From Opitutales bacterium (GTDB lineage Bacteria > Verrucomicrobiota > Verrucomicrobiia > Opitutales > Coraliomargaritaceae), in contig JABBCA010000061.1 of NCBI GenBank assembly GCA_018607135.1, positions 26,720 to 90,719 on the forward strand: a stretch of 64,000 nt of DNA, written 5' to 3'. Within the stretch, counting starts at the first letter, position 1. Each line of letters opens with the position of its first letter. This document shows positions 28,513 to 38,211 of this stretch, piece after piece. The notes beneath the pieces were generated by a model. It was given only the letters and a program-made list of their open reading frames with translations. It was not told the origin of the DNA and searched no databases. Both the position numbers and the translations under genes were made by a program.

Positions 28513-29021
28513 TGTATCGTTGTGTTCGCCCGTTGACCGGAACGATTGCCGATACTTGAGCTCATGATGAAAGCGCCTGTATTAGTTGTGGCCTTTCGTT
28601 GAGTGAGGCGGAGGGCTTTGACAGGTCATTGTCGGATGACAAGGTTTAAATTAAAGCCATTGGGTCTGTAGCGCTAAATAGTGGTGTCAGATAATCCTTA
28701 AAAGGGTAGTCAGAAGACAGGATTGTTCAGAATTGAACGTGAACGATTTACGAAACTTGTGGCGTCGCCAAAATGGCGAGGTGCTGAGATTCCATAAACA
28801 CTTCGCGGTCAGGGACTGACTCCTGTTTTCTGAATGGCTTCGCTCTCTACGGCAGACCTTCGCCGGACTCCTGTATCTAGCCTTGTTTAAATCGAGAGAT
28901 TGGCGACTTTTCTGCAACTTAGTGGGGGAGCGCTAATGCGTTCCCCCACTAAGTTACGAATATCCGATGGCAGGGAGACTTTGTCCTTGATTCAAAGTTT
29001 ACAGGCTTAATATGCAGAGGG
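28513..29021. other. 508-base divergent intergenic region with a long hairpin
   Basis: Upstream of both the DEAD-box gene (leftward) and trhO (rightward). Open frames here, including one of 76 codons on the minus strand, show no recognisable protein. The stretch 28700-28880 has repeated CT-rich direct-repeat-like text. A long near-perfect hairpin lies at 28916-28955, listed separately. No sure promoter was picked. Confidence 0.55.
28916..28955. repeat. 18-bp-stem hairpin upstream of trhO
   Basis: AACTTAGTGGGGGAGCGC (28916-28933) and GCGTTCCCCCACTAAGTT (28938-28955) pair over 18 positions with one G-U, and a TAAT loop. It lies in a divergent gap, not at a gene end, so it is not a transcription terminator in the usual sense; no T-run follows on either strand. 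Similar long stems are at 34000-34042 and 38212-38265. Confidence 0.6.
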
Positions 29022-29858
29022 ATGTCCGATACATGGAAAATAGCCGCCTTTTATCATTTCACTGAATTGCCCGACCGCGATGAGTGGGCGGAGCGTATGG
29101 TAGATCATGGTCTTAAGGTTGGCCTTCGTGGCACAATTATTTTCGCTCCAGAGGGCGTCAATTCGACTTGCGCGGGGTCTGTCGAGGCGGTGGACACGAC
29201 CATTGCGCTACTAAAGTCCGACCCTCGTTTCGAGGTGATGGAGGTGAAATATTCTTTCGCGGATTTTAATCCATTTCCAAAATTTAAGGTGAAGAAAAAG
29301 CCTGAGATTGTGACTTTTCGTCAAGAAGGTGCGGATCCGCGCGCTGATGTGGGCACTTATTTGGAGCCCGAAGAATGGAACGATCTGATTTCCGACCCAG
29401 ATGTGATCACCATTGATACTCGTAATGACTACGAGGTTGAGGTTGGGCAGTTTAAGGGCGCGATGAATCCCAAAACGGACGACTTTACCGAGTTTGCCAA
29501 GTTTGTGGATGAGCATCTTGCCTCACATAAGGATAAGAAAATTGCGATGTATTGCACTGGCGGGATTCGTTGTGAACGCTCGACTGCGTATTTAAAGCAA
29601 AAAGGGTTTGAGAACGTCTACCATTTGAAGGGTGGGATTTTGCGCTACATCGAAATCATGCCAAAAGACAAAAGCTTGTGGGAAGGGGATTGCTTTGTGT
29701 TTGATTACAGAGTCGCGGTGGATCACGACCTGCAGCCTGCCAAATGGAAAATCAATCCAGAGACGGGTGACCCTGAGCGGATGAACGACGAGGAAATTGA
29801 GAAAATTGCTGAACGCCGACGTAGTGGAGCGATTTTTAAGAAACCGTATACGGTGTAG
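29022..29858 (+). CDS. trhO: tRNA uridine(34) hydroxylase TrhO (YceA-type rhodanese)
   Basis: Hydroxylates U34 of certain tRNAs to 5-hydroxyuridine without O2, a step towards cmo5U/mo5U wobble bases. 278 residues, shorter than E. coli's 350 for lack of the C-terminal zinc-like extension. Seen: YHFTELPD start, RGTIIFAPEGVN, the acylphosphatase-like N-terminal domain with FNPFPKFKVKKKPEIVT, then rhodanese motif IDTRNDYEVEVGQFKGA and the catalytic cysteine loop MYCTGGIRCERS. It follows the hairpin by 66 bases and stands alone. Confidence 0.93.
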   Translation: MSDTWKIAAFYHFTELPDRDEWAERMVDHGLKVGLRGTIIFAPEGVNSTCAGSVEAVDTTIALLKSDPRFEVMEVKYSFADFNPFPKFKVKKKPEIVTFRQEGADPRADVGTYLEPEEWNDLISDPDVITIDTRNDYEVEVGQFKGAMNPKTDDFTEFAKFVDEHLASHKDKKIAMYCTGGIRCERSTAYLKQKGFENVYHLKGGILRYIEIMPKDKSLWEGDCFVFDYRVAVDHDLQPAKWKINPETGDPERMNDEEIEKIAERRRSGAIFKKPYTV

Positions 29859-29965
29859 GAAGAACGGCAAGTCAAGGGCAGGAATGTCTTTACTCCTGTA
29901 GTTTGAATACGAAAAGCCTCACTGATGCGAATGGGCGAGGCGATCTGGCGAGTTTGCGTCACGGT

Positions 29966-30043
29966 TTGACAGTTAATTTATCTGAGCACTGTTAACTACT
30001 AGAAGTAGCAGGTGTTGACAGCTAATTAGCGCTGAGCGATATT
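29966..30043 (+). promoter_or_regulatory. Duplicated promoter-like motif upstream of the pseudopilin operon
   Basis: TTGACAGTTAATT at 29966 and TTGACAGCTAATT at 30015, each followed a few bases later by TGAGC, form a 49-base direct repeat. The second copy fits a sigma70 promoter: TTGACA 30015-30020, 17-base spacer, GATATT 30038-30043, 55 bases before the first pseudopilin ATG. The first copy's -10 (CTGTTA) is poor. It could be a promoter duplication or paired activator sites. Confidence 0.45.
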
Positions 30044-30098
30044 CATAGTTTACTTATATGCTCAGTTTATTCAGCATTGTATTTCCCCATTCCCCACT

Positions 30099-30767
30099 AT
30101 GAATCGTTTCCCCCTATTTATCCCCACTCCAAAACGTGTGCAGCCTCGCTCCACACGCGGTTTTACGCTTATCGAATTGTTGATGGTGATCGCAATTATA
30201 CTGATTTTAGCAGGCATCACATTTGGTATTTCTCGTGGAGTGTATAATGCTCAAGCGCGTGCAAAAGCGAAGGCAGAATTGGCAACGATTTCACAAGCAA
30301 TTGAGCAGTTTAAGCTCCAGTATGGGGACTATCCATGGCATGATTCCGGAGGAGCCTATCCGAATACCAGTGGTGAAGTCACCAACACCATGCTTATGTA
30401 TGCATTGACAGGCCGTCTAAAAATGGAGCGTCAGAGTAACGGCACCGTTACGGTGGACCTCATCAATCGTAGTTTAAACAATTCGCAGGTGAAGAAAAAT
30501 CCTAGTTTTATAGATCCCACAAAGTTTTCCACCAGTGGCACGTCAGACGACCCAGAGGCCTTTTTGGATCCTTGGGGTAATCCTTATCGCTACTGGTATA
30601 AATGGGAGAATTCACCGAACAGTTGGGATGTTTTTGGGTTTCATCTCTACTCGATTGGAGCAGATTCTAAAGAGAGTCGTGACGGCCTAGACGAGCCTAG
30701 CGGTGTGATGGACGCAAGTTACCGTGACGCGCAAAACAATATCGATAACATATACGCAGGAGAATAA
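30099..30767 (+). CDS. GspG-like prepilin-type protein (pseudopilin 1)
   Basis: 222 residues. A leader of about 19 basic residues ends in TRGFTLIELLMVIAIILIL: cleavage before Phe and the Glu+5 are those of type IV prepilins processed by PilD. The next helix carries AKAELATISQAIEQFKLQYGDYP, the GspG signature, then DPWGNPYRYWYK and a C-terminal LYSIGADSKE segment, as in major pseudopilins. This makes it a likely major pseudopilin or pilus-like fibre subunit. First of five tandem prepilin-like genes; the next starts directly after its TAA (TAAATG). Confidence 0.9.
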   Translation: MNRFPLFIPTPKRVQPRSTRGFTLIELLMVIAIILILAGITFGISRGVYNAQARAKAKAELATISQAIEQFKLQYGDYPWHDSGGAYPNTSGEVTNTMLMYALTGRLKMERQSNGTVTVDLINRSLNNSQVKKNPSFIDPTKFSTSGTSDDPEAFLDPWGNPYRYWYKWENSPNSWDVFGFHLYSIGADSKESRDGLDEPSGVMDASYRDAQNNIDNIYAGE

Positions 30768-31355
30768 ATGAAACAGACTATTTACAAAACACGTGCTTTT
30801 ACACTCATTGAACTGTTGATGGTGATTGCCATCATTGGTATTTTAGCGGGTATTTTGATACCGACTGTTGGGGCAGTCAGAAAGCAAGCCAATATCGCGG
30901 CATCGAAGGCTCAGCTTTCAAACTACGTGACTGCGATTCAAATGTTTAAAGGCGAGTATGGTTACTTTCCGACGTTTGGTAAGTCGGCAACGGGTGACAG
31001 TATTGAGATCTCATTGAAGACTGATTCCGCTAGCTTCATTGAGACGTTGTCGGGGCGTGATGCCTCTGGAGCTAAAAGTTCTGGAGATGGTAACCGTCGA
31101 CAAATCTCATTTCACAGCTTTTCAGAGACTGAATTCCTACTGGATTCCAGTGATAACGTTGATCCCACTAAAATTGCGGATCGGTTTAACAATACAAATA
31201 TTGTAATCGTAATTGACGCAAATGGAGATGGTGTGGTGAAGCCTTCTCCCCAGTCGACCGCCTTGTCAGTTCCTTCAAATGGAATCCGCACGAACGTGAC
31301 TGCGTATGTGGACGAAGGCGATGACGGTTCTCCAGCGTATTCACTTTGGGATTAA
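30768..31355 (+). CDS. Prepilin-type protein (pseudopilin 2)
   Basis: 195 residues. Leader MKQTIYKTRA followed by FTLIELLMVIAIIGILAGIL, then KAQLSNYVTAIQMFKGEYGYFPT, again GspG-like. Its C-terminal half differs from pseudopilin 1 and contains IVIDANGDGVV, reminiscent of the Asp-rich end of calcium-stabilised pseudopilins, but extends to VDEGDDG. It abuts pseudopilin 1 without a gap, which suggests coupled translation. Role: filament subunit in an inner-membrane assembly that is not encoded in this window. Confidence 0.88.
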   Translation: MKQTIYKTRAFTLIELLMVIAIIGILAGILIPTVGAVRKQANIAASKAQLSNYVTAIQMFKGEYGYFPTFGKSATGDSIEISLKTDSASFIETLSGRDASGAKSSGDGNRRQISFHSFSETEFLLDSSDNVDPTKIADRFNNTNIVIVIDANGDGVVKPSPQSTALSVPSNGIRTNVTAYVDEGDDGSPAYSLWD

Positions 31356-31364
31356 TTTTTTAAA

Positions 31365-32081
31365 ATGTCTGCTGTCATGAATTTTAGAAAACAAGCATTC
31401 ACGCTTATTGAACTGTTGGTAGTCATCAGTATCATACTCATTGCGTCATCAATCATCTTTATTGGTGGCGGAGGAGGCGATGGCGCAGCCTTAAGTTCAT
31501 CGCAGCGTATTGTTTCTGGAATTGCTCAGGGTGCACGAGGCCAGGCGATCTTGAAGAATGCGGAAACCCGTTTGATCATTCACAACGATCCTTCCGAGTT
31601 GGATAAATATCGTCGTTTTTTTGGCATCGTCTATTGGGGCACCGACAGCGACGGAAATGAAGGCTGGTTGGCGGCTACCCAAGGCACATACCTGCCGGAA
31701 GGTATTTACTTTGATGCAGCTACGAGTGCGAACGTCAACAGCTCAACTTGGGCCACTACCAACGAACTTCGATTGGACTACCCGCGAATCAAAGTAGGAG
31801 CGAACACCAGTTTGACGGACGGTGGAGGCAGTGAAAGCTATTACTATTATGGTTTTAACAGTAACGGCACCTCTTCCAATTCAAATGCTTATTTAGTTTT
31901 AGCAGCAGGCACCATGATTCCCAATAGCGGTGCCACCCAAGTGGATCGAATTGCAGTCGACTCTGACCAAGAAGCATTGCGTGCAGGTATGATATTTAGA
32001 AGGGCTGGAACCACGACTGCTGTTAATGAGCCGAGTGCGGTTCCTGCAAGTGGGGGTAGCAGCAGCACTGAAATTAAATAA
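31365..32081 (+). CDS. Prepilin-type protein (pseudopilin 3, GspH/Verru_Chthon D-like)
   Basis: 238 residues. FTLIELLVVISIILIASSII transmembrane helix after leader MSAVMNFRKQA. The following IVSGIAQGARGQAILKNAETRL region matches minor pseudopilins of the GspH type and the Verru_Chthon cassette D proteins that use such a helix before a beta-domain. The C-terminal 60 residues are Ser/Gly-rich. Starts nine bases after pseudopilin 2. Function as a minor pseudopilin is inferred from the leader and order. Confidence 0.82.
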   Translation: MSAVMNFRKQAFTLIELLVVISIILIASSIIFIGGGGGDGAALSSSQRIVSGIAQGARGQAILKNAETRLIIHNDPSELDKYRRFFGIVYWGTDSDGNEGWLAATQGTYLPEGIYFDAATSANVNSSTWATTNELRLDYPRIKVGANTSLTDGGGSESYYYYGFNSNGTSSNSNAYLVLAAGTMIPNSGATQVDRIAVDSDQEALRAGMIFRRAGTTTAVNEPSAVPASGGSSSTEIK

Positions 32082-32100
32082 TTTCTAGAAATCTATTAAC

Positions 32101-32778
32101 ATGAAAAAACGTATTATCACTTCTTTAACCTCTCGCTCAGGCTTCAGTATGATCGAAGTCGTCTTAGCGATCGGTATTTTCTTGGTTACGGTGCTCGCGC
32201 TTGTCGGTTTACTCGGACCGACGCTGCAGTCTGTAGATGAAGTCGAAAAAACGGACGAAGTTTCATCGATCGTGAATACCTTAAACGCATTTTTGCAGAA
32301 CTCGCCAGATATTGCGCCCGGAGGCTCTAAGTTTAATGCTATCTATTCAGCAGTTGCAGCTGGTGGCGAAGCGACGGTCTTTATCTTTCGCTATTACGAT
32401 GATACTGCGACCGGCACTGGTAATGCCCCTGTGGTTCGCATCGCTGTAGGCTTCAATACGGGAGAAGGTGTGAACGCTGGGTCGGAAGTGGATCAATCAC
32501 TCTTTGCGGATGCGGCGGGCCCGATCTACCGTGCTGTTTTGTCTGCCTCTTCCGTGACTCCCGAAACATTGCGCTCCGCGGTGCGCAATGGTGTCGGTAT
32601 TTATACTCTAGCTCAAACAGATGTGGCCAATTACCCAGAGGGCTATTTTGCGATGGAAGTTCGTATATTCGCAGAAGCGCCCCCAGGGCCTCAAGGAACG
32701 TTTACCAGTGCCACCAATTTAACCACATTGAACGATGAGGAACCTATTTTTACCTATAACACAGCGGTAGTCCGTTAA
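32101..32778 (+). CDS. Prepilin-type protein (pseudopilin 4, GspI/Verru_Chthon B-like)
   Basis: 225 residues. Leader of 15 residues rich in basic and Ser, then GFSMIEVVLAIGIFLVTVLALVGLL: Phe+1, Glu+5 form typical of minor pilins such as PilV/GspI (quoted in part). The helix-proximal LGPTLQSVDEVEKTDEVSSI fits. The remainder is a beta-rich head with no recognised domain. Located 20 bases after pseudopilin 3. The PilV/Verru_Chthon B call is a resemblance, not a firm assignment. Confidence 0.8.
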   Translation: MKKRIITSLTSRSGFSMIEVVLAIGIFLVTVLALVGLLGPTLQSVDEVEKTDEVSSIVNTLNAFLQNSPDIAPGGSKFNAIYSAVAAGGEATVFIFRYYDDTATGTGNAPVVRIAVGFNTGEGVNAGSEVDQSLFADAAGPIYRAVLSASSVTPETLRSAVRNGVGIYTLAQTDVANYPEGYFAMEVRIFAEAPPGPQGTFTSATNLTTLNDEEPIFTYNTAVVR

Positions 32779-32787
32779 TTTTTTGCC

Positions 32788-33708
32788 ATGAAAACTTCAA
32801 ACAAAATGAATCGCCGTTTCTCTAGAAAAGCGTTCACGCTGATCGAAATCATGGTGGCTACGGTGATCATGGTGATTCTCGTTGGCTTAGTGGTTCAAAT
32901 TACCAGTGAAGTGCTTAAGGTTTGGAATCGCTCTTCAGGCAAGCTTTCCGCCAATGCGGAAGCTCGAATTGCCATGGACTTGCTGACTCAAGATTTAGAG
33001 ACGGCCGTTTTTCGCAATAATGGTCAGCAATGGTTGCGAGTGGAGGCCCCGCGCGATCCTGGAGGTGATTACACCAATCAGACGGTTGCTTTGAAATTGT
33101 TTACGCCAGCCTTGGACCGCCCCAAGGTGGATTCAGGAGGGAATCCGATTCCCGGTGACATCTGCGCGGTCGGCTATCGCCTAGCCTTCAAGCAGTCTTA
33201 TAACAGTGGGCCAAACGTATATGCGTTGTATCGTAAGGTGGTAGACGCTCGGTCGACCTTTAATAACTACTTGGGCTCTGCTTCAGACTCATCGAGCCCA
33301 CAGACATCCCTTGGAGCTAGTTCCAGTGCAGATTGGTCTGAAATTGGAGCGGGAAGCATCACCGACAACGAAAACTACTTGGTGAGCAATATTGTCGAAT
33401 TTAAAGTGATTTTGTATGAAGATGATGGCACGTTAACTGCCGTCACACCACTCAATGCGGATGCTAGCGGTAACGTAACCCAGACGTATGCGTATGGAGG
33501 CATTGCGGACGGTGCTGGCGTATTGGGAACAGACCCATTGAGGTATGCTGATGTTGTGTTGACCGTGATTTCTGATGAGGGCTTGAAGTTGTTGGAGCGC
33601 TTTAACGATGTTGGCTCCTTTGAGGGCTACTCGGATGCCGATGCGATTGTTGCAGAATATGGTGACGTGTTTACTCGGCGCGTGAATTTTCTAGCGCGGC
33701 CATTATAA
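32788..33708 (+). CDS. Prepilin-type protein (pseudopilin 5, GspJ/Verru_Chthon C-like)
   Basis: 306 residues. Leader MKTSNKMNRRFSRKA then FTLIEIMVATVIMVILVGLV, with ARIAMDLLTQDLETAVFRN, a hallmark of GspJ/PilW-like minor pilins and of the Verru_Chthon cassette C. The head has repeated Asp/Ala turns and a C-terminal TRRVNFLARPL. It closes the operon; the intergenic region after it includes a perfect hairpin and a terminator. With pseudopilins 3 and 4 it would form the priming tip in a type II secretion/pilus-like machine. Confidence 0.82.
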   Translation: MKTSNKMNRRFSRKAFTLIEIMVATVIMVILVGLVVQITSEVLKVWNRSSGKLSANAEARIAMDLLTQDLETAVFRNNGQQWLRVEAPRDPGGDYTNQTVALKLFTPALDRPKVDSGGNPIPGDICAVGYRLAFKQSYNSGPNVYALYRKVVDARSTFNNYLGSASDSSSPQTSLGASSSADWSEIGAGSITDNENYLVSNIVEFKVILYEDDGTLTAVTPLNADASGNVTQTYAYGGIADGAGVLGTDPLRYADVVLTVISDEGLKLLERFNDVGSFEGYSDADAIVAEYGDVFTRRVNFLARPL

Positions 33709-33758
33709 TTTAGAGCCTTCTTATGGTCGCTCGACCGTCGTTCAGTGTGAGTTTGCTT

Positions 33759-33947
33759 TCATTTAAGCTTAGCATCGCTGATGCGGATCGATGCATTACC
33801 TGAGGCAATTTCGCTATTTTCGAGTAAGCCATTTCCCTAGGAGATATTGTTTACATCCGTAATATCTACTAAATCAATCTGATGTTTGAGTCCGCTTAAA
33901 TCGCTTGTGACGTCATTGGCATTGATCGTTAGACTGTTTAACCCGAA
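33759..33947 (-). pseudogene. Possible remnant of a surface/extracellular protein C-terminus
   Basis: Read on the minus strand this stretch gives 62 codons interrupted by a single TAG and ending in TGA. The translation has protein-like composition: LTINANDVTSDLSGLKHQ, IDLVDITDVNNIS, then after the stop GNGLLENSEIASGNASIRIS. Asn, Ser, Asp and Ile content is like the repeat regions of extracellular beta-helical or cadherin-like proteins. Upstream it runs into another stop, so no start survives. It may be chance, but unlike the other spurious frames it looks coded. Confidence 0.3.
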
Positions 33948-33999
33948 CTATGCAAACGGACTTTCTGAGCAATAGGATTCAATTTTTAAGTTTCTCTAT

Positions 34000-34042
34000 A
34001 TCAGGCACATTTCTAATGCGATTCATTAGGAATGTGCCTGAT
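34000..34042. repeat. Hairpin with a stem of about 18 bp between pseudopilins and eno
   Basis: CAGGCACATTTCTAAT at 34002-34017 pairs with ATTAGGAATGTGCCTG at 34025-34040 (one G-U), the flanking AT and AT at 34000-34001 and 34041-34042 and an inner G-C pair extend it. Loop about five bases. No T-run follows on either strand. A good terminator with T-runs lies 70 bases further on, so this hairpin is something extra. Confidence 0.6.
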
Positions 34043-34112
34043 TGACAAGTAATTACGGAAGCCAAAATCTTGTTCGGGGAACGCCTTTGTATAGTTTGGG
34101 TTCAATTGATCG

Positions 34113-34150
34113 CACAAAAAAGCCCGATGGTTTCCCGTCGGGCTTTTGTT
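34113..34150. terminator. Bidirectional rho-independent terminator, pseudopilins/eno
   Basis: AAAAAGCCCGA and TCGGGCTTTT arms around TGGTTTCCCG: A-run at 34114-34121 on the left and T-run after 34142 on the right. It fits a terminator in both directions: for eno (minus strand, stop 22 bases away) and for anything coming from the pseudopilin side. Confidence 0.85.
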
Positions 34151-34169
34151 TAAACTATTCTAAGCGGTC

Positions 34170-35462
<1,293 letters not shown>

Positions 35463-35693
35463 TTATTTTCTAGTTGAGAGGATTCCTGGTCTCTACACGT
35501 CTTAACCTGTGCGGATATTGGAACAAGGAAGCTGTTGTTGTGCATGCTATCCGCTAGCTGTCAATGATTCCTGAATAAGGAGGCTTTATGATTTAGAAGA
35601 CCGATGCTTATTGATAAGTATAGCTAATTTTTATGCAACTTGGGATTAGCTGGCAGGGGGCGAAGCGGTTTTACGATTTCGAGCGAACGAAGC

Positions 35694-35815
35694 GAAGTAG
35701 GACAGGGTTTATCCCACGACCTGTGTGAATGCGAAGACTCGTAGGTCGAGGGATGAAGCCTCTCCTGCAAGAATATGAACACTTTGTGGGTCGTATAGGT
35801 TACCAGAGTTGCCCT
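35694..35815. repeat. Dispersed intergenic repeat, copy A
   Basis: Homologous over about 120 bases to 51537-51655. Shared text includes GGTCGAGGGAT, CCTCTCCT, AGGTT-CCAGAG-TGCCCT. Like the other copy it lies just past the 3' end of a minus-strand gene (here the YfgM-like gene, terminator in between). The inverse end of copy B is not evident here, so this copy looks partial. Confidence 0.55.
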
Positions 35816-35827
35816 AGATGGAAATTT

Positions 35828-35859
35828 AAAAAAGCACAGGTCGCATGACCTGTGCTTTT
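35828..35859 (-). terminator. Rho-independent terminator of the YfgM-like gene
   Basis: AAAAGCACAGGTC (35830-35842) pairs with GACCTGTGCTTTT (35847-35859) around GCAT: a 13-bp stem with A-run on the left that gives a U-run when transcribed leftward. It lies 28 bases after the stop of the YfgM-like gene. Confidence 0.85.
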
Positions 35860-35886
35860 ACTGAAGTGATGATTGATGACAACTGA

Positions 35887-36567
35887 CTACTGACGTTGAT
35901 GCATTGCGAGACGTTGCTGCCAAGCCCCTGCGTGTGTCATCTCGTTGATTTGAGCGAGTAAGCTTTCAAACTCTTCGTTGCGTCCAGCGACATCGGCATC
36001 AATGGCAAGGTGGTAAGCCGCTTCGGCGCGCGCTGACTCTGGCAGGCTACCGTCGGCGACGATTGCGTTGAGTTTTGCGAGACCCTCGTCTTGCTTGTCT
36101 GAATTGTAGAGTGCGAAGGCCTCACCGAGGGCTGCGCGGCCTGCGAGAATGTTGTCACTGAGTGAACTGCTTGCAATTATGTAGAGCTCAAGTGCGGTTG
36201 AGTAGTCTTCTGCTTGGTATGCTTCATCGGCTGCAGTGAGTGCCGCCAAGCCGCCGAGTGCTTTGTTGGAATTGGCTTTTGCAAAGTCTGCGAGCGTGCC
36301 TGCTGTTTGTGCGGCTGCGTAGTCGGCCTGAAGTGCTTCGACAGCGTGATCCTTATACATACGCATGCCGTTGAAGGCGATGATGAGCAATGCGAGCACG
36401 GTGATGCAGGCGGAAATGAAGCCCTTATTCTCCATCCAATACATGCTGATACGATCTTCGATCGAGATATCAACTGAGTCTTCAAGGTCGACGAGGTTGC
36501 GCTCATCTACTTGCTGATCATCCGGAAGGGTTGGGTTTTTGATTTTGTTTTTCTGTGGGCGGTTCAT
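35887..36567 (-). CDS. YfgM-like tetratricopeptide membrane protein
   Basis: 226 residues: an acidic/basic cytoplasmic N-terminus, one transmembrane helix at about residues 52-72 (FISACITVLALLIIAFNGMR), then TPR-like helices with ALGGLAALTAADEAYQAEDYS and SARAEAAYHLAIDADVAGR. Size, single anchor and TPR_21-like repeats match YfgM, a SecYEG-associated periplasmic chaperone ancillary protein of proteobacteria. Whether it does the same here is inference. It is downstream of purU in the same orientation, 85 bases apart, and has its own terminator. Confidence 0.72.
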   Translation of the reverse strand: MNRPQKNKIKNPTLPDDQQVDERNLVDLEDSVDISIEDRISMYWMENKGFISACITVLALLIIAFNGMRMYKDHAVEALQADYAAAQTAGTLADFAKANSNKALGGLAALTAADEAYQAEDYSTALELYIIASSSLSDNILAGRAALGEAFALYNSDKQDEGLAKLNAIVADGSLPESARAEAAYHLAIDADVAGRNEEFESLLAQINEMTHAGAWQQRLAMHQRQ

Positions 36568-36651
36568 GAAATGAAATGGCTGATGGGTAATATGTAATGA
36601 CTAATGTATTCGCTATTTGTAATTAAGAATTATATTTTGCGGCGTAGCCGC

Positions 36652-37503
36652 TTAGTCGAATACAACGGTCTTGTTGTTGTAAACTAAAATACGGTTGTCG
36701 AGATGCAAGCGAATGGCTTGAGCGAAAACGGATTTTTCGAGATCTTTACCTTTACGGACGAGGTCGGGCACCGAGTTGCGGTGGTTGATACGGTTGACGT
36801 CTTGGTGAATGATTGGGCCCTCGTCGAGATCGGCGGTCGCATAGTGTGCGGTCGCACCGATGAGCTTAACGCCTCGAGCGTGGGCTTGGTGGTAGGGTTT
36901 GCCGCCAGCGAATGCGGGCAAGAAAGAGTGGTGGATGTTGATGACTGGGCAGCCTGCGTTGTTTAGGAAGCTATTCGAAAGCACCTGCATGTAGCGTGCC
37001 ATGACCACGAGTTGGACGCCGTGCTCGTGAATGATCCTCAGCTGTTCGGCTTCGGCCTCGGTTTTAGTCGCTGCGGTGACTGGAACATGAACGAATGGTA
37101 TGCCATAACGTTCGGCATCTTCGGCCAAGGCCGAGTGATTCGAGACGATACAGGTGAGTTCGCCGGCCATTTCTCCTGCGCGGAAACGTAGGATGGTATC
37201 GTGGAAGCAGTGATCGATCTTGGAAACAAAGAGTGCAACTTTAGGGCGGTCCGTCGATTTCGCTACCTTGACTGTCATGCTAAGCTCTTCGTGGGCAAAT
37301 TTTTCGAAGGCTGCAGCTTCCTCATCGATTTGACCTGAAGGCGTCCATTCGACGCGTTGGAAGAAAATGTTGGCTTCGAGGTCTTTGTGTTGATCGGCGT
37401 GGTGGATATTACTGCCACGAAGAAAGATCCAGCTCGATACACGCGAAACAAGGCCTGGTTGGTCTGGGCCGTGGAGTAGTGCGATAATAGTGGGAGCTTT
37501 CAT
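36652..37503 (-). CDS. purU: Formyltetrahydrofolate deformylase
   Basis: Hydrolyses 10-formyl-THF to THF and formate, balancing the one-carbon pool and feeding PurT-type purine synthesis. 283 residues: N-terminal ACT domain (LHGPDQPGLVSRVSSWIFLR), then a formyltransferase-like catalytic domain with NHSALAEDAERYGIPF, MARYMQVLS, the catalytic region INIHHSFLPAFAGGKPYHQ and GATAHYATADLDEGPIIHQD. I chose ATG 37503 because the ACT domain begins there; the frame goes 14 codons further. No Shine-Dalgarno is evident. It precedes the YfgM-like gene. Confidence 0.95.
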   Translation of the reverse strand: MKAPTIIALLHGPDQPGLVSRVSSWIFLRGSNIHHADQHKDLEANIFFQRVEWTPSGQIDEEAAAFEKFAHEELSMTVKVAKSTDRPKVALFVSKIDHCFHDTILRFRAGEMAGELTCIVSNHSALAEDAERYGIPFVHVPVTAATKTEAEAEQLRIIHEHGVQLVVMARYMQVLSNSFLNNAGCPVINIHHSFLPAFAGGKPYHQAHARGVKLIGATAHYATADLDEGPIIHQDVNRINHRNSVPDLVRKGKDLEKSVFAQAIRLHLDNRILVYNNKTVVFD

Positions 37504-37576
37504 GCGAAAAACGCAATAAGCTAGTCGTCGGTTCCATCGCTGCAACCTCTAAAAATCGACTGCTCTGGCTTACTGA

Positions 37577-37978
37577 TTAGGGCTCAACAACCTCGCTCAG
37601 AGTGACCCTGATTGCTTCGAGCAGGTCTTTGCGCATGAATGGCTTAGCTAGGAAGTAGCCGCTCTCTGTTTTAGTGAACTGACCGACAGAAAAGTGGCGA
37701 CTAGTCATCGCTGAAACGTGCAAGATTGCAGTGCTTGCTGTCTCGGGTTGGGAGCGTATTGCCTTAGCAACTGCATGACCGTCCATACCTGGCATGACAA
37801 TGTCGAGAAGCACGATGTGTGGCTGAAATTCAAGTGCACGTTTTGCGGCGAGGGCGCTGTGGCGTTCCACGCAAACTACAAATCCACCTTCCAATAAAAG
37901 GTGCTTCTCAATGATCCTAGTTAAGAGTTCTTCGTCATCAACTACGAGAACTCGTATGTGATTATCCGCCGTAAGCAT
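37577..37978 (-). CDS. Single-domain response regulator (CheY-like receiver)
   Basis: 133 residues, one receiver domain and no output domain. Seen: acidic pair D14-D15 in LVVDDEELL, phospho-acceptor D59 in IVLLDIVMPGMDG, switch Ser in HVSAMTS, and conserved lysine in FLAKPFMRKDLL. It therefore acts by protein contact or as a phosphorelay intermediate. No histidine kinase is near. A stretch ERHSALAAKRALEF after beta-2 is ordinary. Upstream a divergent promoter region of 290 bases ends at the carB 3' hairpin. Confidence 0.9.
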   Translation of the reverse strand: MLTADNHIRVLVVDDEELLTRIIEKHLLLEGGFVVCVERHSALAAKRALEFQPHIVLLDIVMPGMDGHAVAKAIRSQPETASTAILHVSAMTSRHFSVGQFTKTESGYFLAKPFMRKDLLEAIRVTLSEVVEP

Positions 37979-38211
37979 AGGGTGTATTACCCCCTAGGGG
38001 AACTAGGGTTAATTACGTAGCCTACTTATCGGGCCGTGTCTGACAACTTTAAAGTGAATGGCCGGATACGCAGTATCTTACGACTTGTGTATGAGAATTA
38101 CAGGCGGTCTGGATCCGCTTGGTGTCGACGACCCTCAATCCCAAGATGTTGATAGGTTGGCACGCATAGTGATCAGCCATTTCAGCGCTAACATATCGAC
38201 AAAAGAACCTA

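Larger units (their letters stand above)
33709..34112. other. Non-coding gap with gene remnant and hairpin
   Basis: Together with the terminator at 34113-34150 this gap of about 460 bases separates the pseudopilin operon from the convergent enolase gene. It contains the possible gene remnant at 33759-33947 on the minus strand and the long hairpin at 34000-34042. No further gene is seen. Confidence 0.6.

Noticed and set aside
28687..28917. 76-codon frame in the divergent helicase-trhO gap
   Set aside because: No start signal, no family, biased basic/serine composition; sits in CT-rich repeated text.
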